Below, piece after piece: positions 46,687 to 56,581 of a DNA stretch of 64,000 bases. The DNA comes from QHXN01 sp036387195 (GTDB lineage Bacteria > Acidobacteriota > Blastocatellia > Pyrinomonadales > Pyrinomonadaceae). Within the stretch, counting starts at the first letter, position 1, and every line of letters starts with the position of its first letter. The position numbers were made by a program, and so were the translations under genes. The notes beneath the pieces are model-generated. The model saw nothing but the letters and a program-made list of their open reading frames with translations. It had not been told where the DNA came from and made no database searches. Location: assembly GCA_036387195.1 (NCBI GenBank), contig DASVUF010000329.1:1-64000 (forward strand), written 5' to 3'.

Positions 46687-49600
46687 ATGAGTAAGTACGC
46701 ATTACGCCGAGGCGTCGCCGCCGTGCTTCTGCTCCTGCTGACGTTCGTCGCGGCGGGCGCGCAGGAGTTCCGCGGCTCGCTGACGGGCAACGTCACCGAC
46801 CCGAACGGGGCGGCGCTGCCGGGCGCGACCGTCGAAATCAGGAACGTCGAGACCAACGTCGCCAACACGGTCACGACCAACGAGGAAGGTAATTACAGCT
46901 TCCCGCTCCTCAACCCCGGCCGGTACACTCTGACGGTGACGGCGTCGGGCTTCGCCAACTCGACCCGCGAGAACATCGAGATTCGCGTGGCCGACCGCCT
47001 GACGCTCGACGTGCCGCTTTCGGTCACGGGCGTCGGCGAGACGGTGACGACGGTCGCCTCGGCGCCCGTCCTCGAAACCGGCTCTGTCTCGACGGGCACC
47101 ACCATCAGCACGCAGCAGATCAGCGAGCTGCCGCTGGCCGAGGGCACGGCGTACCAGCTCGCCACGCTCGCCCCGGGCGTCTCCTACACCGGCAACCCGC
47201 AGTTCATCGGGCCCACCTCGAACGGCAACCTGGCCGCCTTCCGCACCAACGGCGCGACGGGCTCGAACCAGATCACGCTCGACGGCTCGCCCAACTACGC
47301 CTTCGACGGCGGCGTCGGCTTCTCGCCCCCTTCGGACGCCGTGCAGGAGTTCAAGGTCCAGACCAGCCAGTTCGACGCGCAGCAGGGCTACTCGGCCGGC
47401 GCGACCGTCAACGTCGCCGTCAAGTCGGGCACCAACGACCTCCACGGCTCGGGCTGGTACTTCAACCGCGACCGCAGCCGCACGGCCAACAACTTCTTCG
47501 GCAACCGCGCCGGCCAGGAGCGCCCCGAGCGCACCTACCACCGCTTCGGCGGCGTCGTCGGCGGCCCCGTCCGGCTCCCCGGCGTCTACAACGGCCGCGA
47601 CCGCACATTCTTCTTCGCCACCTACGAGCGCCTGAAGGACAACATCGCCGAGCCGCAGCTCCTCACCGTCCCGACGGCGCGGATGCGCGCGGGCGACTTC
47701 TCGGAGCTGATCGTCAACCGCAACAACATCGCCGACCCGAACAACGTCGTCATCTTCAACCCGTTCGACCGGACGGTCGCCGCCAACGGCACCGTGACGC
47801 GGCGCTCGTTCGGCTGCCCGACCTCGGGCGCGGTCACCGCGGCCTTCCCGAACTGCAACGTCATCCCGACGAGCCTGCTCAACCCCGTGGCGCTGGCGGC
47901 GCTCCAGTACTACCCGCTGCCGAACACGACGGGCTCGGGCGTGAGCGGCCTCCAGAACAACTTCTTCGCCAACCAGAACCGCGTCCAGAACTACCGCGCG
48001 TGGCTGACGCGCTTCGACCACCGCATCAGCGAGCGCCAGAACATCTTCGGGAAGTACTACCACAGCTTCAACCCCGAGGACCGGCAGAACGCCTTCGGCG
48101 TGGTCAACGGCTTCCCCATCACGCAGGGGTTCGAGGACCGCACCAACGACGGCGGCAGCCTCGACTACACCAGCACGCTGACCAACAGCACGGTGCTCGA
48201 CGTCCGCGTCAGCTTCAACCGCTTCGCGCAACTGCGCCGGCCGGCGGCCGAGTTCGACCCGGCCACGCTCGGCTTCGGGGCGGCGACCCTCGGCGCGTTC
48301 CGTGGCTACCAGTACATCCCGCGCTTCATCATCACCAACCTGGACGCGACGCGTAACACGCGCTCGACGCTCGGCGCGCAGCGCGCCGACTGGAGCGGCG
48401 GCCGCGAGCGCCCCTTCTACATGGGGTCGCTCCAGCCGACGATGACGCAGCTCCTCGGCGACCACACGGCGCGCTACGGCTACGACCTGCGCGTCACGCG
48501 CGAGAACTTCATCAGCAACAACTACCAGGGCGGCCAGTTCACCTTCGACGGCCTGTTCACCGCCCCGGCCTCGAACTCGAACACGGCGACGCGCAACGCC
48601 TACGGGCGCGACGTGGCGGCCTTCGTCCTCGGCCTGCCCTCGTCGAGCGTCATTGACAACCCGAGTTCCTACTCGGTCCAGTCGGTCTACCACGGCTTCT
48701 TCGTGCAGGACGACTGGCGCGTCACGCCGAAGCTCACGCTCAACCTCGGCTTCCGCTACGAGCTGGAGCTGGGGCTGACCGAGCGCTACAACCGCATCCA
48801 GCGCGGCTTCGACCTGACGACGCCGGCCCCCGTCAACGACGCGGCGCGCGCCGCCTACACGACCATCTACAACGGCCAGTCGGCGGCCAGCCGCGCGTTT
48901 TTGGCCAGCCCGGCCGACTTCCGCGTCGTCGGCGGCTACACCTTCGCCGACGAGAACAACCGCGCCACATGGCGGGCGGACAAGACCAACTGGCAGCCCC
49001 GCGCCGGTGCCGCCTACCAGCTCAACGACAAGACGGTGCTGCGCGCCGGCTTCGGCATCTTCATGGCGCCGTTCCAGGTCGAGACGCCGCTCCAGGTCGG
49101 CTACGCCGGCAACACGCTGAACCCGGTCACGACCGACAACGGCGCGACGTTCCTCTACAACCTGACCAACCCGTTCCCCGGCGGCGAGTCGAGCCTGCTG
49201 CCGACGCTCGGCGGCAGCCTCGGCCTGCTGACCGGCCTCGGCTCGGCGGTCGGCGCCACCGACGCGCCCGTCATCCCGGTCGAGCGCAGGAACGCGAAGT
49301 TCGCGCGCATGATCGTCGGCTTCCAGCGCGAGCTGCCCGGCCAGTTCGTCGTCGAGGGCAACTTCGTCTCGTCGTGGGGCTACGACCAGGCGGTCAACCG
49401 CAACGTCAACTTCGTCCCGCGCCAGTTCCTCGGCTCGGACGAGGCGAGCGCCAACGCGGCCAACACCAACCTGACGGCCACCATCAACAACCCGTTCCGC
49501 GGCCTGCTCGCCGGCACGGGCAGCGTGCTCAACACCAACACGACCATCACGCGCGCCACGGCGCTGCTGCCGTTCCCGCAGTTCGGCAACCTGTTCGTCC

Positions 49601-50352
49601 AGGAGTACGACGGCACGAACCGCTACAACGCGCTCCAGCTCCAGGCGAACAAGCGCTTCTCGCGCGACTTCTCGCTGACGATGACCTACACCTTCTCGCG
49701 CCTGACCGAGCGCATCAGCTACCTGAACCCCTCGGACACCGAGCTTGAGGACCGCGTCTCCATCGCCGACCGCCCGCACCGCTTCACCTTCGCCGAGACG
49801 TGGGTGCTGCCCCTCGGCCGCGGCAAGATGTTCGGCTCGGACATGAACCGCGTGCTCGACGCCGTCATCGGCGGCTGGCAGCTCAACGGCACCTACGAGT
49901 GGCAGAGCGGCGAGCCGTTCCAGCTCAACAACAACCTCTTCTTCGAGGGCGACGTCCGCTCGCTGCGCGCGCGCGTCGGCGACAGCAACGGGAACGGCCA
50001 GAAGTACGGCATCGACATGCCGGCCATCTACAACGTCAACGGGCCCAGCTCCCCGCGGCTCGTCACGCTCAACCAGTTCGGCCTGCGCAACGTGCCGACG
50101 ACGCTCGACAACCTGCGCAACCAGCCGTACTCGATGGCGAACCTCTCGCTGACCAAGAACTTCCAGGTCGGCGAGGGCAAGCGCCTCCAACTGCGCGCCG
50201 AGGCCATCAACGCCTTCAACCACGCGTACTTCGGCTCGGGCATCGGGCTCAACCCCGGCTCCACGGCCGCGCCGAACACGGCCTTCGGCTTCGTCACGTC
50301 GCAGCGCAACAACCCGCGCGACGTCCAGCTCGGCGCGAAGTTCACCTTCTAA
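46687..50352 (+). CDS. TonB-dependent receptor, Oar/SusC-like
   Basis: 1,221 residues from ATG 46687; a GTG directly before it at 46684 is also possible. A signal peptide (about 1-25, ending AGAQ) leads a carboxypeptidase-regulatory-like domain (TGNVTDPNGAALPGATVEIR, NYSFPLLNPGRYTLTVTASG). A plug domain follows (about 110-230, TTISTQQISELPL) and then a long outer-membrane barrel ending GAKFTF with a terminal aromatic residue. The whole is of the size of acidobacterial Oar-like receptors, which take up oligosaccharides in an energy-dependent way. Placement before pectinases suggests galacturonan or rhamnogalacturonan oligomers as cargo. No SusD-like gene is present. Confidence 0.94.
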   Translation: MSKYALRRGVAAVLLLLLTFVAAGAQEFRGSLTGNVTDPNGAALPGATVEIRNVETNVANTVTTNEEGNYSFPLLNPGRYTLTVTASGFANSTRENIEIRVADRLTLDVPLSVTGVGETVTTVASAPVLETGSVSTGTTISTQQISELPLAEGTAYQLATLAPGVSYTGNPQFIGPTSNGNLAAFRTNGATGSNQITLDGSPNYAFDGGVGFSPPSDAVQEFKVQTSQFDAQQGYSAGATVNVAVKSGTNDLHGSGWYFNRDRSRTANNFFGNRAGQERPERTYHRFGGVVGGPVRLPGVYNGRDRTFFFATYERLKDNIAEPQLLTVPTARMRAGDFSELIVNRNNIADPNNVVIFNPFDRTVAANGTVTRRSFGCPTSGAVTAAFPNCNVIPTSLLNPVALAALQYYPLPNTTGSGVSGLQNNFFANQNRVQNYRAWLTRFDHRISERQNIFGKYYHSFNPEDRQNAFGVVNGFPITQGFEDRTNDGGSLDYTSTLTNSTVLDVRVSFNRFAQLRRPAAEFDPATLGFGAATLGAFRGYQYIPRFIITNLDATRNTRSTLGAQRADWSGGRERPFYMGSLQPTMTQLLGDHTARYGYDLRVTRENFISNNYQGGQFTFDGLFTAPASNSNTATRNAYGRDVAAFVLGLPSSSVIDNPSSYSVQSVYHGFFVQDDWRVTPKLTLNLGFRYELELGLTERYNRIQRGFDLTTPAPVNDAARAAYTTIYNGQSAASRAFLASPADFRVVGGYTFADENNRATWRADKTNWQPRAGAAYQLNDKTVLRAGFGIFMAPFQVETPLQVGYAGNTLNPVTTDNGATFLYNLTNPFPGGESSLLPTLGGSLGLLTGLGSAVGATDAPVIPVERRNAKFARMIVGFQRELPGQFVVEGNFVSSWGYDQAVNRNVNFVPRQFLGSDEASANAANTNLTATINNPFRGLLAGTGSVLNTNTTITRATALLPFPQFGNLFVQEYDGTNRYNALQLQANKRFSRDFSLTMTYTFSRLTERISYLNPSDTELEDRVSIADRPHRFTFAETWVLPLGRGKMFGSDMNRVLDAVIGGWQLNGTYEWQSGEPFQLNNNLFFEGDVRSLRARVGDSNGNGQKYGIDMPAIYNVNGPSSPRLVTLNQFGLRNVPTTLDNLRNQPYSMANLSLTKNFQVGEGKRLQLRAEAINAFNHAYFGSGIGLNPGSTAAPNTAFGFVTSQRNNPRDVQLGAKFTF

Positions 50353-50366
50353 GCGCCTTTGACAAC

Positions 50367-50458
50367 GCGGGCGGCGCGCGCGTCCCGTTCGGGCGCCGCG
50401 CCGCCCGCCCCGAACCCTTTCGTGAGCCGCCCCCAGGGCACCCGCCCGAGGGCGGCTC
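50367..50458 (+). terminator. Two hairpins after the TonB receptor gene
   Basis: GCGGGCGGCGCG (50367-50378) pairs with CGCGCCGCCCGC (50397-50408). GAGCCGCCC (50424-50432) pairs with GGGCGGCTC (50450-50458). They probably lower but may not stop read-through into the enzyme genes. Confidence 0.6.
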
Positions 50459-50543
50459 GCGTTTAGTGGGGACGGATAAACCGGCCCGCCCCCGTCTTCA
50501 TCAAAGTCGGCGGGCGTCTATTTCACCCGAGGGGTTTTGACGG

Positions 50544-51692
50544 TTGAATAAATCGAAGGCAGCACGGCTCGCACTCATCGCGCTTCTGCTCGCGGGCTCC
50601 GCGGCGGGCGCGCCCGCGCGGAACCGGCGGGCGCAGGAGAAGCCCGCCGCGCCCGTCAACTGGCGCGACGCGCTCAGGCAGAAGCCCGAGTGGTACGCCG
50701 GCCCCGAGGCCGCGCGCGTCGCCGACAACCTGCTCGTCTACCAGCGCGAGGTCGGCGGCTGGCCCAAGAACGTTGACATGGCCGCCCCGCTCGACGAGAA
50801 GCGGCGCGCCGAGCTTGTCAGGCAGAAGGCCGTGGTCGGGAACGAGTCGGCCGCCACAATAGACAACGGCGCGACCTTCACCCAACTGGAGTTCCTCGCG
50901 CGCGTCTACACCGCGCAGAAGCAGGAGCGCCACCGCGAGGCTTTCCTCAGGGGGTTAGACTACCTGCTCGCCGCGCAGTACGAGAACGGCGGCTGGCCGC
51001 AGTACTTCCCGCTGCGCAAGGGCTACTACTCCCTCATCACCTACAACGACAACGCGATGGTCGGCGTCCTCGAACTGCTCCGCGACGTGGCGCGCCGCAA
51101 GCCGGCCTACGACTTCGTTGACGACGCGCGCCGCGCCAGGTCCGAGAAGGCGGTCGCGCGCGGCGTCGAGTGCATACTCAACACGCAGGTCGTCACGAAG
51201 GGGCGGAAGACGGTCTGGGGCGCGCAGCACGACGCGGCCACGCTCGCGCCCGCGCCCGCGCGCAAGTTCGAGCCCGTCTCGCTCGCCTCGCGCGAGAGCG
51301 CCGCCATCACGCGCTTCCTGATGAGCCTCCCGCAGCCGGACGCGCGCGTCGTCGAGGCCGTCGAGTCGGCCGTCGCGTGGTTCCGCTCCACGCAGCTCGG
51401 CGGCGTCCGCTGGGTCGAGCGGCGCGACGCCTCGCAGCCCGGCGGCTTCGAGCGCACGCTCGTCGCCGACAAGGACGCGCCGCCCCTCTGGGCGCGCTTC
51501 TACGAAATAGGCGCCGACCGCCCCGTCTTCGAGGGGCGCGACGGCGTCGTCCGCTACAGCGTCATGGAGATTGAGGCCGAGCGCCGCAACGGCTACGGCT
51601 GGTACACGGAGGAGCCCCTGAAGCTCCTCAACAGGGACTACCCGGCCTGGCAGAAGCGTCTCAAGAGCCGGCCGAACGAGCAGGCGAAGTGA
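50544..51692 (+). CDS. pelA: Pectate lyase, PL10 family
   Basis: 382 residues from TTG 50544, with AGGGG about 10 nt upstream. A signal peptide (about 1-28) leads the PL10 catalytic domain. Hallmarks are VGGWPKNVDMA, TIDNGATFTQLEFLARVY, ENGGWPQYFPLR and ITYNDNAMVGVLELL. PL10 enzymes cleave polygalacturonate by calcium-dependent beta-elimination, giving 4,5-unsaturated oligogalacturonides in periplasm or outside. Its stop overlaps the possible GTG start of the next gene. It opens the run of pectin-degrading genes. Confidence 0.9.
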   Translation: MNKSKAARLALIALLLAGSAAGAPARNRRAQEKPAAPVNWRDALRQKPEWYAGPEAARVADNLLVYQREVGGWPKNVDMAAPLDEKRRAELVRQKAVVGNESAATIDNGATFTQLEFLARVYTAQKQERHREAFLRGLDYLLAAQYENGGWPQYFPLRKGYYSLITYNDNAMVGVLELLRDVARRKPAYDFVDDARRARSEKAVARGVECILNTQVVTKGRKTVWGAQHDAATLAPAPARKFEPVSLASRESAAITRFLMSLPQPDARVVEAVESAVAWFRSTQLGGVRWVERRDASQPGGFERTLVADKDAPPLWARFYEIGADRPVFEGRDGVVRYSVMEIEAERRNGYGWYTEEPLKLLNRDYPAWQKRLKSRPNEQAK

Positions 51693-51697
51693 AGAAC

Positions 51698-53797
51698 ATG
51701 TCCGACCGTCGTGATTTCGTCAAAAAGGTTCTGGCCGGCGGCGCCGGCGCGTTGCTCCTCAAAGACGTGACGGGCGGCGACGCCCTCGCGCGCGCCGCGT
51801 CGCAGGCGGGCGGCGCGGCCCCGGGCGGCGGCGACCCCTGGGCGCGCGTCCCCGAAATACTCAAGCGCATCAAGCCCCCAGTCTTCCCCAAACGCGACTT
51901 CGACGTGACGAAGCACGGCGCCGTCGCCGACGGCAGGACCGACTGCGCCGAAGCCTTCCGCAAGGCCATCGCCGCCTGCCACAAGGCCGGCGGCGGCCGC
52001 GTCGTCGTCCCCGCGGGCGTCTTCCTGACGGGCCCGATTCACCTGCTCTCGAACGTCAACCTGCACGTCTCCGAAGGCGCGACCGTCAAATTCAGCCAGG
52101 ACCCGAAGGCGTACCTCCCGCTCGTCTTCACGCGCTGGGAGGGCATGGAGCTGATGAACTACTCGCCCTTCATCTACGCCTTCGGGCAGAAGAACATCGC
52201 CGTCACGGGGACGGGCACGCTCGACGGTAACAGCGACGACGAACACTGGTGGCCCTGGAAGGGTCAGGAGCGCCACGGCTGGAAGAAGGGCTCGCCCAAC
52301 CAAGCGAAGGCGCGCAAAAGTCTTGAGGAGATGACCGAGCGCGGCGCGCCCGTCCGCGAGCGCGTCTTCGGCGAAGGCCACTACCTGCGCCCGCAGTTCG
52401 TCCAGCCCTACCGCTGCGAGAACGTTCTCATCGAGGGCGTGCAGGTCATCAACTCGCCGATGTGGGAGCTGAACCCCGTGCTCTGCGCCAACGTCACCGT
52501 CCGCGGGGTGCGCATCGCCAGCCACGGCCCCAACAACGACGGCTGCGACCCCGAGTCGTGCAGGGACGTGCTCATCGAGGACTGCACCTTCGACACCGGC
52601 GACGACTGCATCGCGGTCAAGTCCGGCCGCAACGCCGACGGCCGACGGCTGGGCGTGCCCTCGGAGAACATCGTCATCCGCGGCTGCCGGATGAAAGACG
52701 GGCACGGCGGCATAACCATCGGCAGCGAGATTTCGGGCGGCGTCCGCCACCTCTTCGCCGAGGACTGCACGCTCGACAGCCCGAACCTCGACCACGCGCT
52801 GCGCTTCAAGAACAACGCCGTGCGCGGCGGCCTGCTCGAAAACATCTTCTTCCGCAACATCACGGTCGGGCAGGTGGCGCACGCCGTGCTGACCGTTGAC
52901 TTCAACTACGAGGAGGGCGCGAAGGGCAGATTCACGCCCGTCGTCCGCAACCTCGTCGTCGAGAATCTGAAGAGCGGCAAGAGCCGCCACGCGCTCGACG
53001 TGCAGGGCTTCGAGAACGCGCCCGTCTACGACCTGCGGCTGAAGGACTGCGCGTTCGACAACGTCGAGCGCCCGGCCGTCGTCAGGAACGTCTCGGGGCT
53101 CACGCTGACGAACGTCCGCGTCAACGGCAAGCTCGTGGACCGCGAGACGCTGGCGGGCGGCAGGTTCAAGATAGTGCTGGTCGGCGACTCGACCGTCGGC
53201 GAGTCCGACGGCTGGGGGCCGGGCTTCCGCCGCTTCGTCTCTCCGGAGGTCGCGGTCGTCAACATGGCGAAGAACGGCCGCAGCTCCAGGTCTTACGCCG
53301 CCGAGGGCTGGTGGAAGAAGGCGCTCGAAGAGAAGGGCGACTACATCCTGATTCAGTTCGGCCACAACGACGTGCCCGGCAAAGGCCCCGAGCGCGAGAC
53401 GGACCCCGCGACGACCTACGCCGCCAACATCGCGCGCTACGTGGACGAGGCGCGCGCCGCCGGCGCCAAACCCGTCCTCGTCACCTCGCTCACGCGCAGG
53501 AGGTTCGGCAAGGACGACCGCGTGGACTCCGACCTCTTCGCCTACGCCGACGCCGTCAAGCGCGTCGCCGCCGAGAAGCGCGCGCCGCTCATTGACCTGC
53601 ACGCGCTGAGCATCGCCCTGGTAGACAGGATGGGGCGCAGGGCGAGCGACGAGCTGGGCAAGATGAAGTCGGACGGCAAGGGCGGGCAGGAGATGGACTA
53701 CACGCACCTCGGCGCGCGCGGCAGCGAGGTCTTCGGCCGCGTCGTCGCCGACGAGCTGCGCAGGGTCGAGCCGGCGCTGGCCGCCTTCGTCAAGTAG
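51698..53797 (+). CDS. GH28 polygalacturonase fused to CE12 GDSL acetylesterase
   Basis: 699 residues from ATG 51698; a GTG at 51689 would overlap the previous stop. A Tat signal (SDRRDFVKK) precedes a GH28 parallel beta-helix (about 60-480). Catalytic regions NNDGCDPES, GDDCIAVKSG (near 300) and GHGGITIGSE correspond to the NTD, DD and GHG motifs. From about 490 there is a GDSL/SGNH esterase: VLVGDSTVGE, KNGRSSRSY, FGHNDVPG and a closing DYTHLG. That is the CE12 rhamnogalacturonan acetylesterase type. One chain could thus deacetylate and hydrolyse acetylated pectin. The Tat signal implies folded export, perhaps to the periplasm. Confidence 0.92.
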   Translation: MSDRRDFVKKVLAGGAGALLLKDVTGGDALARAASQAGGAAPGGGDPWARVPEILKRIKPPVFPKRDFDVTKHGAVADGRTDCAEAFRKAIAACHKAGGGRVVVPAGVFLTGPIHLLSNVNLHVSEGATVKFSQDPKAYLPLVFTRWEGMELMNYSPFIYAFGQKNIAVTGTGTLDGNSDDEHWWPWKGQERHGWKKGSPNQAKARKSLEEMTERGAPVRERVFGEGHYLRPQFVQPYRCENVLIEGVQVINSPMWELNPVLCANVTVRGVRIASHGPNNDGCDPESCRDVLIEDCTFDTGDDCIAVKSGRNADGRRLGVPSENIVIRGCRMKDGHGGITIGSEISGGVRHLFAEDCTLDSPNLDHALRFKNNAVRGGLLENIFFRNITVGQVAHAVLTVDFNYEEGAKGRFTPVVRNLVVENLKSGKSRHALDVQGFENAPVYDLRLKDCAFDNVERPAVVRNVSGLTLTNVRVNGKLVDRETLAGGRFKIVLVGDSTVGESDGWGPGFRRFVSPEVAVVNMAKNGRSSRSYAAEGWWKKALEEKGDYILIQFGHNDVPGKGPERETDPATTYAANIARYVDEARAAGAKPVLVTSLTRRRFGKDDRVDSDLFAYADAVKRVAAEKRAPLIDLHALSIALVDRMGRRASDELGKMKSDGKGGQEMDYTHLGARGSEVFGRVVADELRRVEPALAAFVK

Positions 53798-53836
53798 TCC
53801 GCGCGGGAAGAATCAAGGGGACTGGCGGAAGAGACA

Positions 53837-55174
53837 ATGTCTGACTCGAACATTTTCAACCGTAGAGATTTCGTCAGGACGGCCGGCGCCGCCGCCGCGG
53901 CCACGTTCGCCCTGGGCGGCCCCGCGGCGCTCGGCTCCGCGCCGCGCGGCGCGCGCCGCCGCTACGCGATGGTCGGCACGGGCCACCGCGGGACGGGGAT
54001 GTGGGGCGCCGACCTGGCGAAGAACTACTCGGACGTGCTGGAGTTCGTCGGCCTCGCCGACGCGAACCCGAAGCGGCTGGCCGCCTCGAAGCAGTTGATG
54101 GGCGTCTCGTGCCCGACCTTCACGAGCTTCGACGAGATGTGCGAGCGCGCGCGCCCGGACCTGCTGATGGTGACGACCGTGGACGCGACCCACGTTGACT
54201 TCATCACGCGGGCGCTCGACCGCGGCATTGACGTCATCACCGAGAAGCCGATGGTCACGGAGGCCGCGCAGGTCAGGGCCGTCCTCGACGCCGAGCGGCG
54301 CAACAACCGCAAGATAGTCGTCGCCTTCAACTACCGCTACGCGCCCAAGCACCAGAAGATTAAAGAGATTCTCCAGTCGGGCGAAATCGGCCCCGTCACG
54401 TCCGTGGACTTCAGCTGGTACCTCGACACGAGCCACGGCGCGGACTACTTCCGCCGCTGGCACCGCCTGAAGTCGCGCGGCGGCAGCCTGTGGGTGCACA
54501 AGGCCACGCACCACTTCGATTTGATGAACTGGTGGCTGGCGGCCGACCCCTTGGAGGTGATGGCCTTCGGCGAGCTGAACGTCTACGGCAGGGCGAACCC
54601 GTACCGCTGGACTCACTGCCGCCCGTGCCCGCACAAGGCGAAGTGCCCCTTCTACTTCGACATCACGAAGAACGAGCGGCTGATGAAGCTCTACGCGCAG
54701 GCCGAGGACGTGGACGGCTACCACCGCGACGGCTGCGTCTTCCGCGAGGACGTGGACATCTACGACACGATGTCGGCCGTGGTGAAGTACTCGAACGGCG
54801 TGCAGATGAACTACTCGCTCAACGCCTCGATGCCGATAGAGGGCTACCGCCTCGCCTTCAACGGCGAGCGCGGCCGGCTCGAAATACGCGACTACGAGCG
54901 CCAGCCGTGGAAGGTCGAAGAGGACTCGGAGGCGCACCTCATCAAAAATTTCACGGGCCGGCGCGAGAAGATAGAGATGCCGCACGTCCAGGGCGGCCAC
55001 GCCGGCGGCGACGACCGCCTGCGCGAACTCATCTTCCGCGGCGGGCGGGTCCCCGAGCACATGCGTCTGCCCGACTCGCGCGCCGGCGCGATGTCCGTCC
55101 TGACGGGCGTGGCCGCGCGCACGAGCGTCGAGCGCCGGCGGCCCGTCCGCGTCGGCGACCTCGTGAAGCTGTGA
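53837..55174 (+). CDS. Gfo/Idh/MocA-family oxidoreductase, Tat-exported
   Basis: 445 residues. The N-terminus has NRRDFVRTAGAAAAATFALG, a Tat signal. The Rossmann start is YAMVGTGHRGTG, and EKPMVTEAAQV is the family's EKP motif near the active site. A later segment has DSSLW-like HKATHHFDLMNWW and a Cys-rich CRPCPHKAKC at about 265. The family oxidises or epimerises sugar derivatives with NAD(P), often with tightly bound cofactor when exported. In acidobacteria such genes accompany pectin and rhamnogalacturonan loci; the substrate is unknown. 39 nt after the previous gene. Confidence 0.9.
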   Translation: MSDSNIFNRRDFVRTAGAAAAATFALGGPAALGSAPRGARRRYAMVGTGHRGTGMWGADLAKNYSDVLEFVGLADANPKRLAASKQLMGVSCPTFTSFDEMCERARPDLLMVTTVDATHVDFITRALDRGIDVITEKPMVTEAAQVRAVLDAERRNNRKIVVAFNYRYAPKHQKIKEILQSGEIGPVTSVDFSWYLDTSHGADYFRRWHRLKSRGGSLWVHKATHHFDLMNWWLAADPLEVMAFGELNVYGRANPYRWTHCRPCPHKAKCPFYFDITKNERLMKLYAQAEDVDGYHRDGCVFREDVDIYDTMSAVVKYSNGVQMNYSLNASMPIEGYRLAFNGERGRLEIRDYERQPWKVEEDSEAHLIKNFTGRREKIEMPHVQGGHAGGDDRLRELIFRGGRVPEHMRLPDSRAGAMSVLTGVAARTSVERRRPVRVGDLVKL

Positions 55175-55270
55175 GGCGGCGGGTCTGACGGTCGAGTTGA
55201 CGGTTTCTGTCCCGGGCAAGGTCTGACGGCCAGAGGCGCGCCGGCCTTTCTTTCGTTTAAGGAGAACGCG

Positions 55271-56560
55271 ATGAGTAACGCTTTGAAGCTTGAGAAATTT
55301 TCATTCGGGGTCGGCGACAGGTTCGCGCGCCAGGCGAAGGCGCAGTTGCGCGCCTGCCAGCAGGCCGCCGCGCTCGGCGTCGAGGTGACGCCGGTCTGGA
55401 ACAAGTCATACCGCGAGCACGGCATCGTCGGCTCGAAGCCCGCCAGCGTGCTGGCCGCCGCGCGGGCCGCCGTCAGCGAGTTGGGCTGGGCGGGCCCCTT
55501 CCACGTCGACGCCGACCACATCCGCCTCGACACCGTGGACGAGTTCATCGAGACGAGCGACTTCTACACGCTCGACGTGGCCGACTCCATCGGCGAGCCC
55601 GCCTCGGACGAGGATGTCGGCGCCTTCGTCGGCCGCCACCCCGAGCTGGTCGGCCGCATCGAGATTCCCGGCGTCGCCGAGCCGTTCGAGACTTCGCGCG
55701 AGGAGATAGAGCGCATCGCGCGCAAGTTCCTCAAGGCCGTGCAGGACGCCGGCCGCATCTACCGCCACGTCGCCGCGGCGAAGGGCGAGGGCGCCTTCAT
55801 CGCCGAAGTCTCGATGGACGAGACGGACTCGCCGCAGACGCCGCCCGAGCTGCTCGTCATCCTCGCCGCCATCGCCGACGAACGGATTCCCGCGCAGACC
55901 ATCGCGCCCAAGTTCACCGGCCGCTTCAACAAGGGCGTGGACTACGTCGGCGACGTGGCGCAGTTCGAGAAGGAGTTCAACGAGGACATCGCCGTCATCG
56001 CACACGCCGTCGGGGCTTACGACCTGCCGCCGAACCTCAAGCTGAGCGTCCACTCCGGGAGCGACAAGTTCTCCATCTACGAGCCCATCCGCAGGGCGCT
56101 CCTGCGCACGGGCGCCGGCATCCACGTCAAGACCGCCGGCACCTCCTGGCTCGAAGAGATTATCGGGCTGGCCGAGGCGGGCGGCGAAGGGCTCGCGCTG
56201 GCGAAGGAGATTTACGGCAAGGCGCTCGACGACATCGAAGCCCTCTGCGCGCCCTACGCGACCGTCATTGACATCGAGCGCCCGAAGCTCCCCGCGAAGG
56301 AGGAGGTCGGGCGCTGGACTTCCGAGCAGTTCGTCGGCGCGCTCCGCCACGACCAGATCAACCCGCTCTACAACCCCAGCCTGCGCCAGCTCCTGCACGT
56401 CGGCTACAAGGTCGCGGCCAGGATGGGCGACCGCTACCTCTCGATGCTCAGGGCGAACGAGGAGGTCGTCGGCCGCAACGTCACGGAGAATTTGCTCGAC
56501 CGACACATCCGCCCGCTCTTCGTCGGCAAGGAGACGGCCGCGGGCGTCGCTGGCGACTGA
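55271..56560 (+). CDS. uxaE: Tagaturonate/fructuronate epimerase
   Basis: 429 residues from ATG 55271 with AAGGAG. The sequence fits the UxaE family: FHVDADHIRLDTVDEFIETS, AEVSMDETDSPQTPPELLVI, SVHSGSDKFSIY and ALRHDQINPLYNPSLRQLLH. UxaE interconverts D-tagaturonate and D-fructuronate, letting galacturonate enter the glucuronate branch without an altronate route. The metal is likely held by the His and Asp of the DADH and HSGSDK segments. The next gene reduces fructuronate, which supports the assignment. Cytoplasmic, no signal. Confidence 0.85.
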   Translation: MSNALKLEKFSFGVGDRFARQAKAQLRACQQAAALGVEVTPVWNKSYREHGIVGSKPASVLAAARAAVSELGWAGPFHVDADHIRLDTVDEFIETSDFYTLDVADSIGEPASDEDVGAFVGRHPELVGRIEIPGVAEPFETSREEIERIARKFLKAVQDAGRIYRHVAAAKGEGAFIAEVSMDETDSPQTPPELLVILAAIADERIPAQTIAPKFTGRFNKGVDYVGDVAQFEKEFNEDIAVIAHAVGAYDLPPNLKLSVHSGSDKFSIYEPIRRALLRTGAGIHVKTAGTSWLEEIIGLAEAGGEGLALAKEIYGKALDDIEALCAPYATVIDIERPKLPAKEEVGRWTSEQFVGALRHDQINPLYNPSLRQLLHVGYKVAARMGDRYLSMLRANEEVVGRNVTENLLDRHIRPLFVGKETAAGVAGD

Positions 56561-56581
56561 GCACGGGGTGAGGGGGGGACG

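Noticed and set aside
46702..50223. Minus-strand open frame of 1,173 codons opposite the TonB receptor
   Set aside because: Shadow frame; the receptor motifs on the plus strand are clear.
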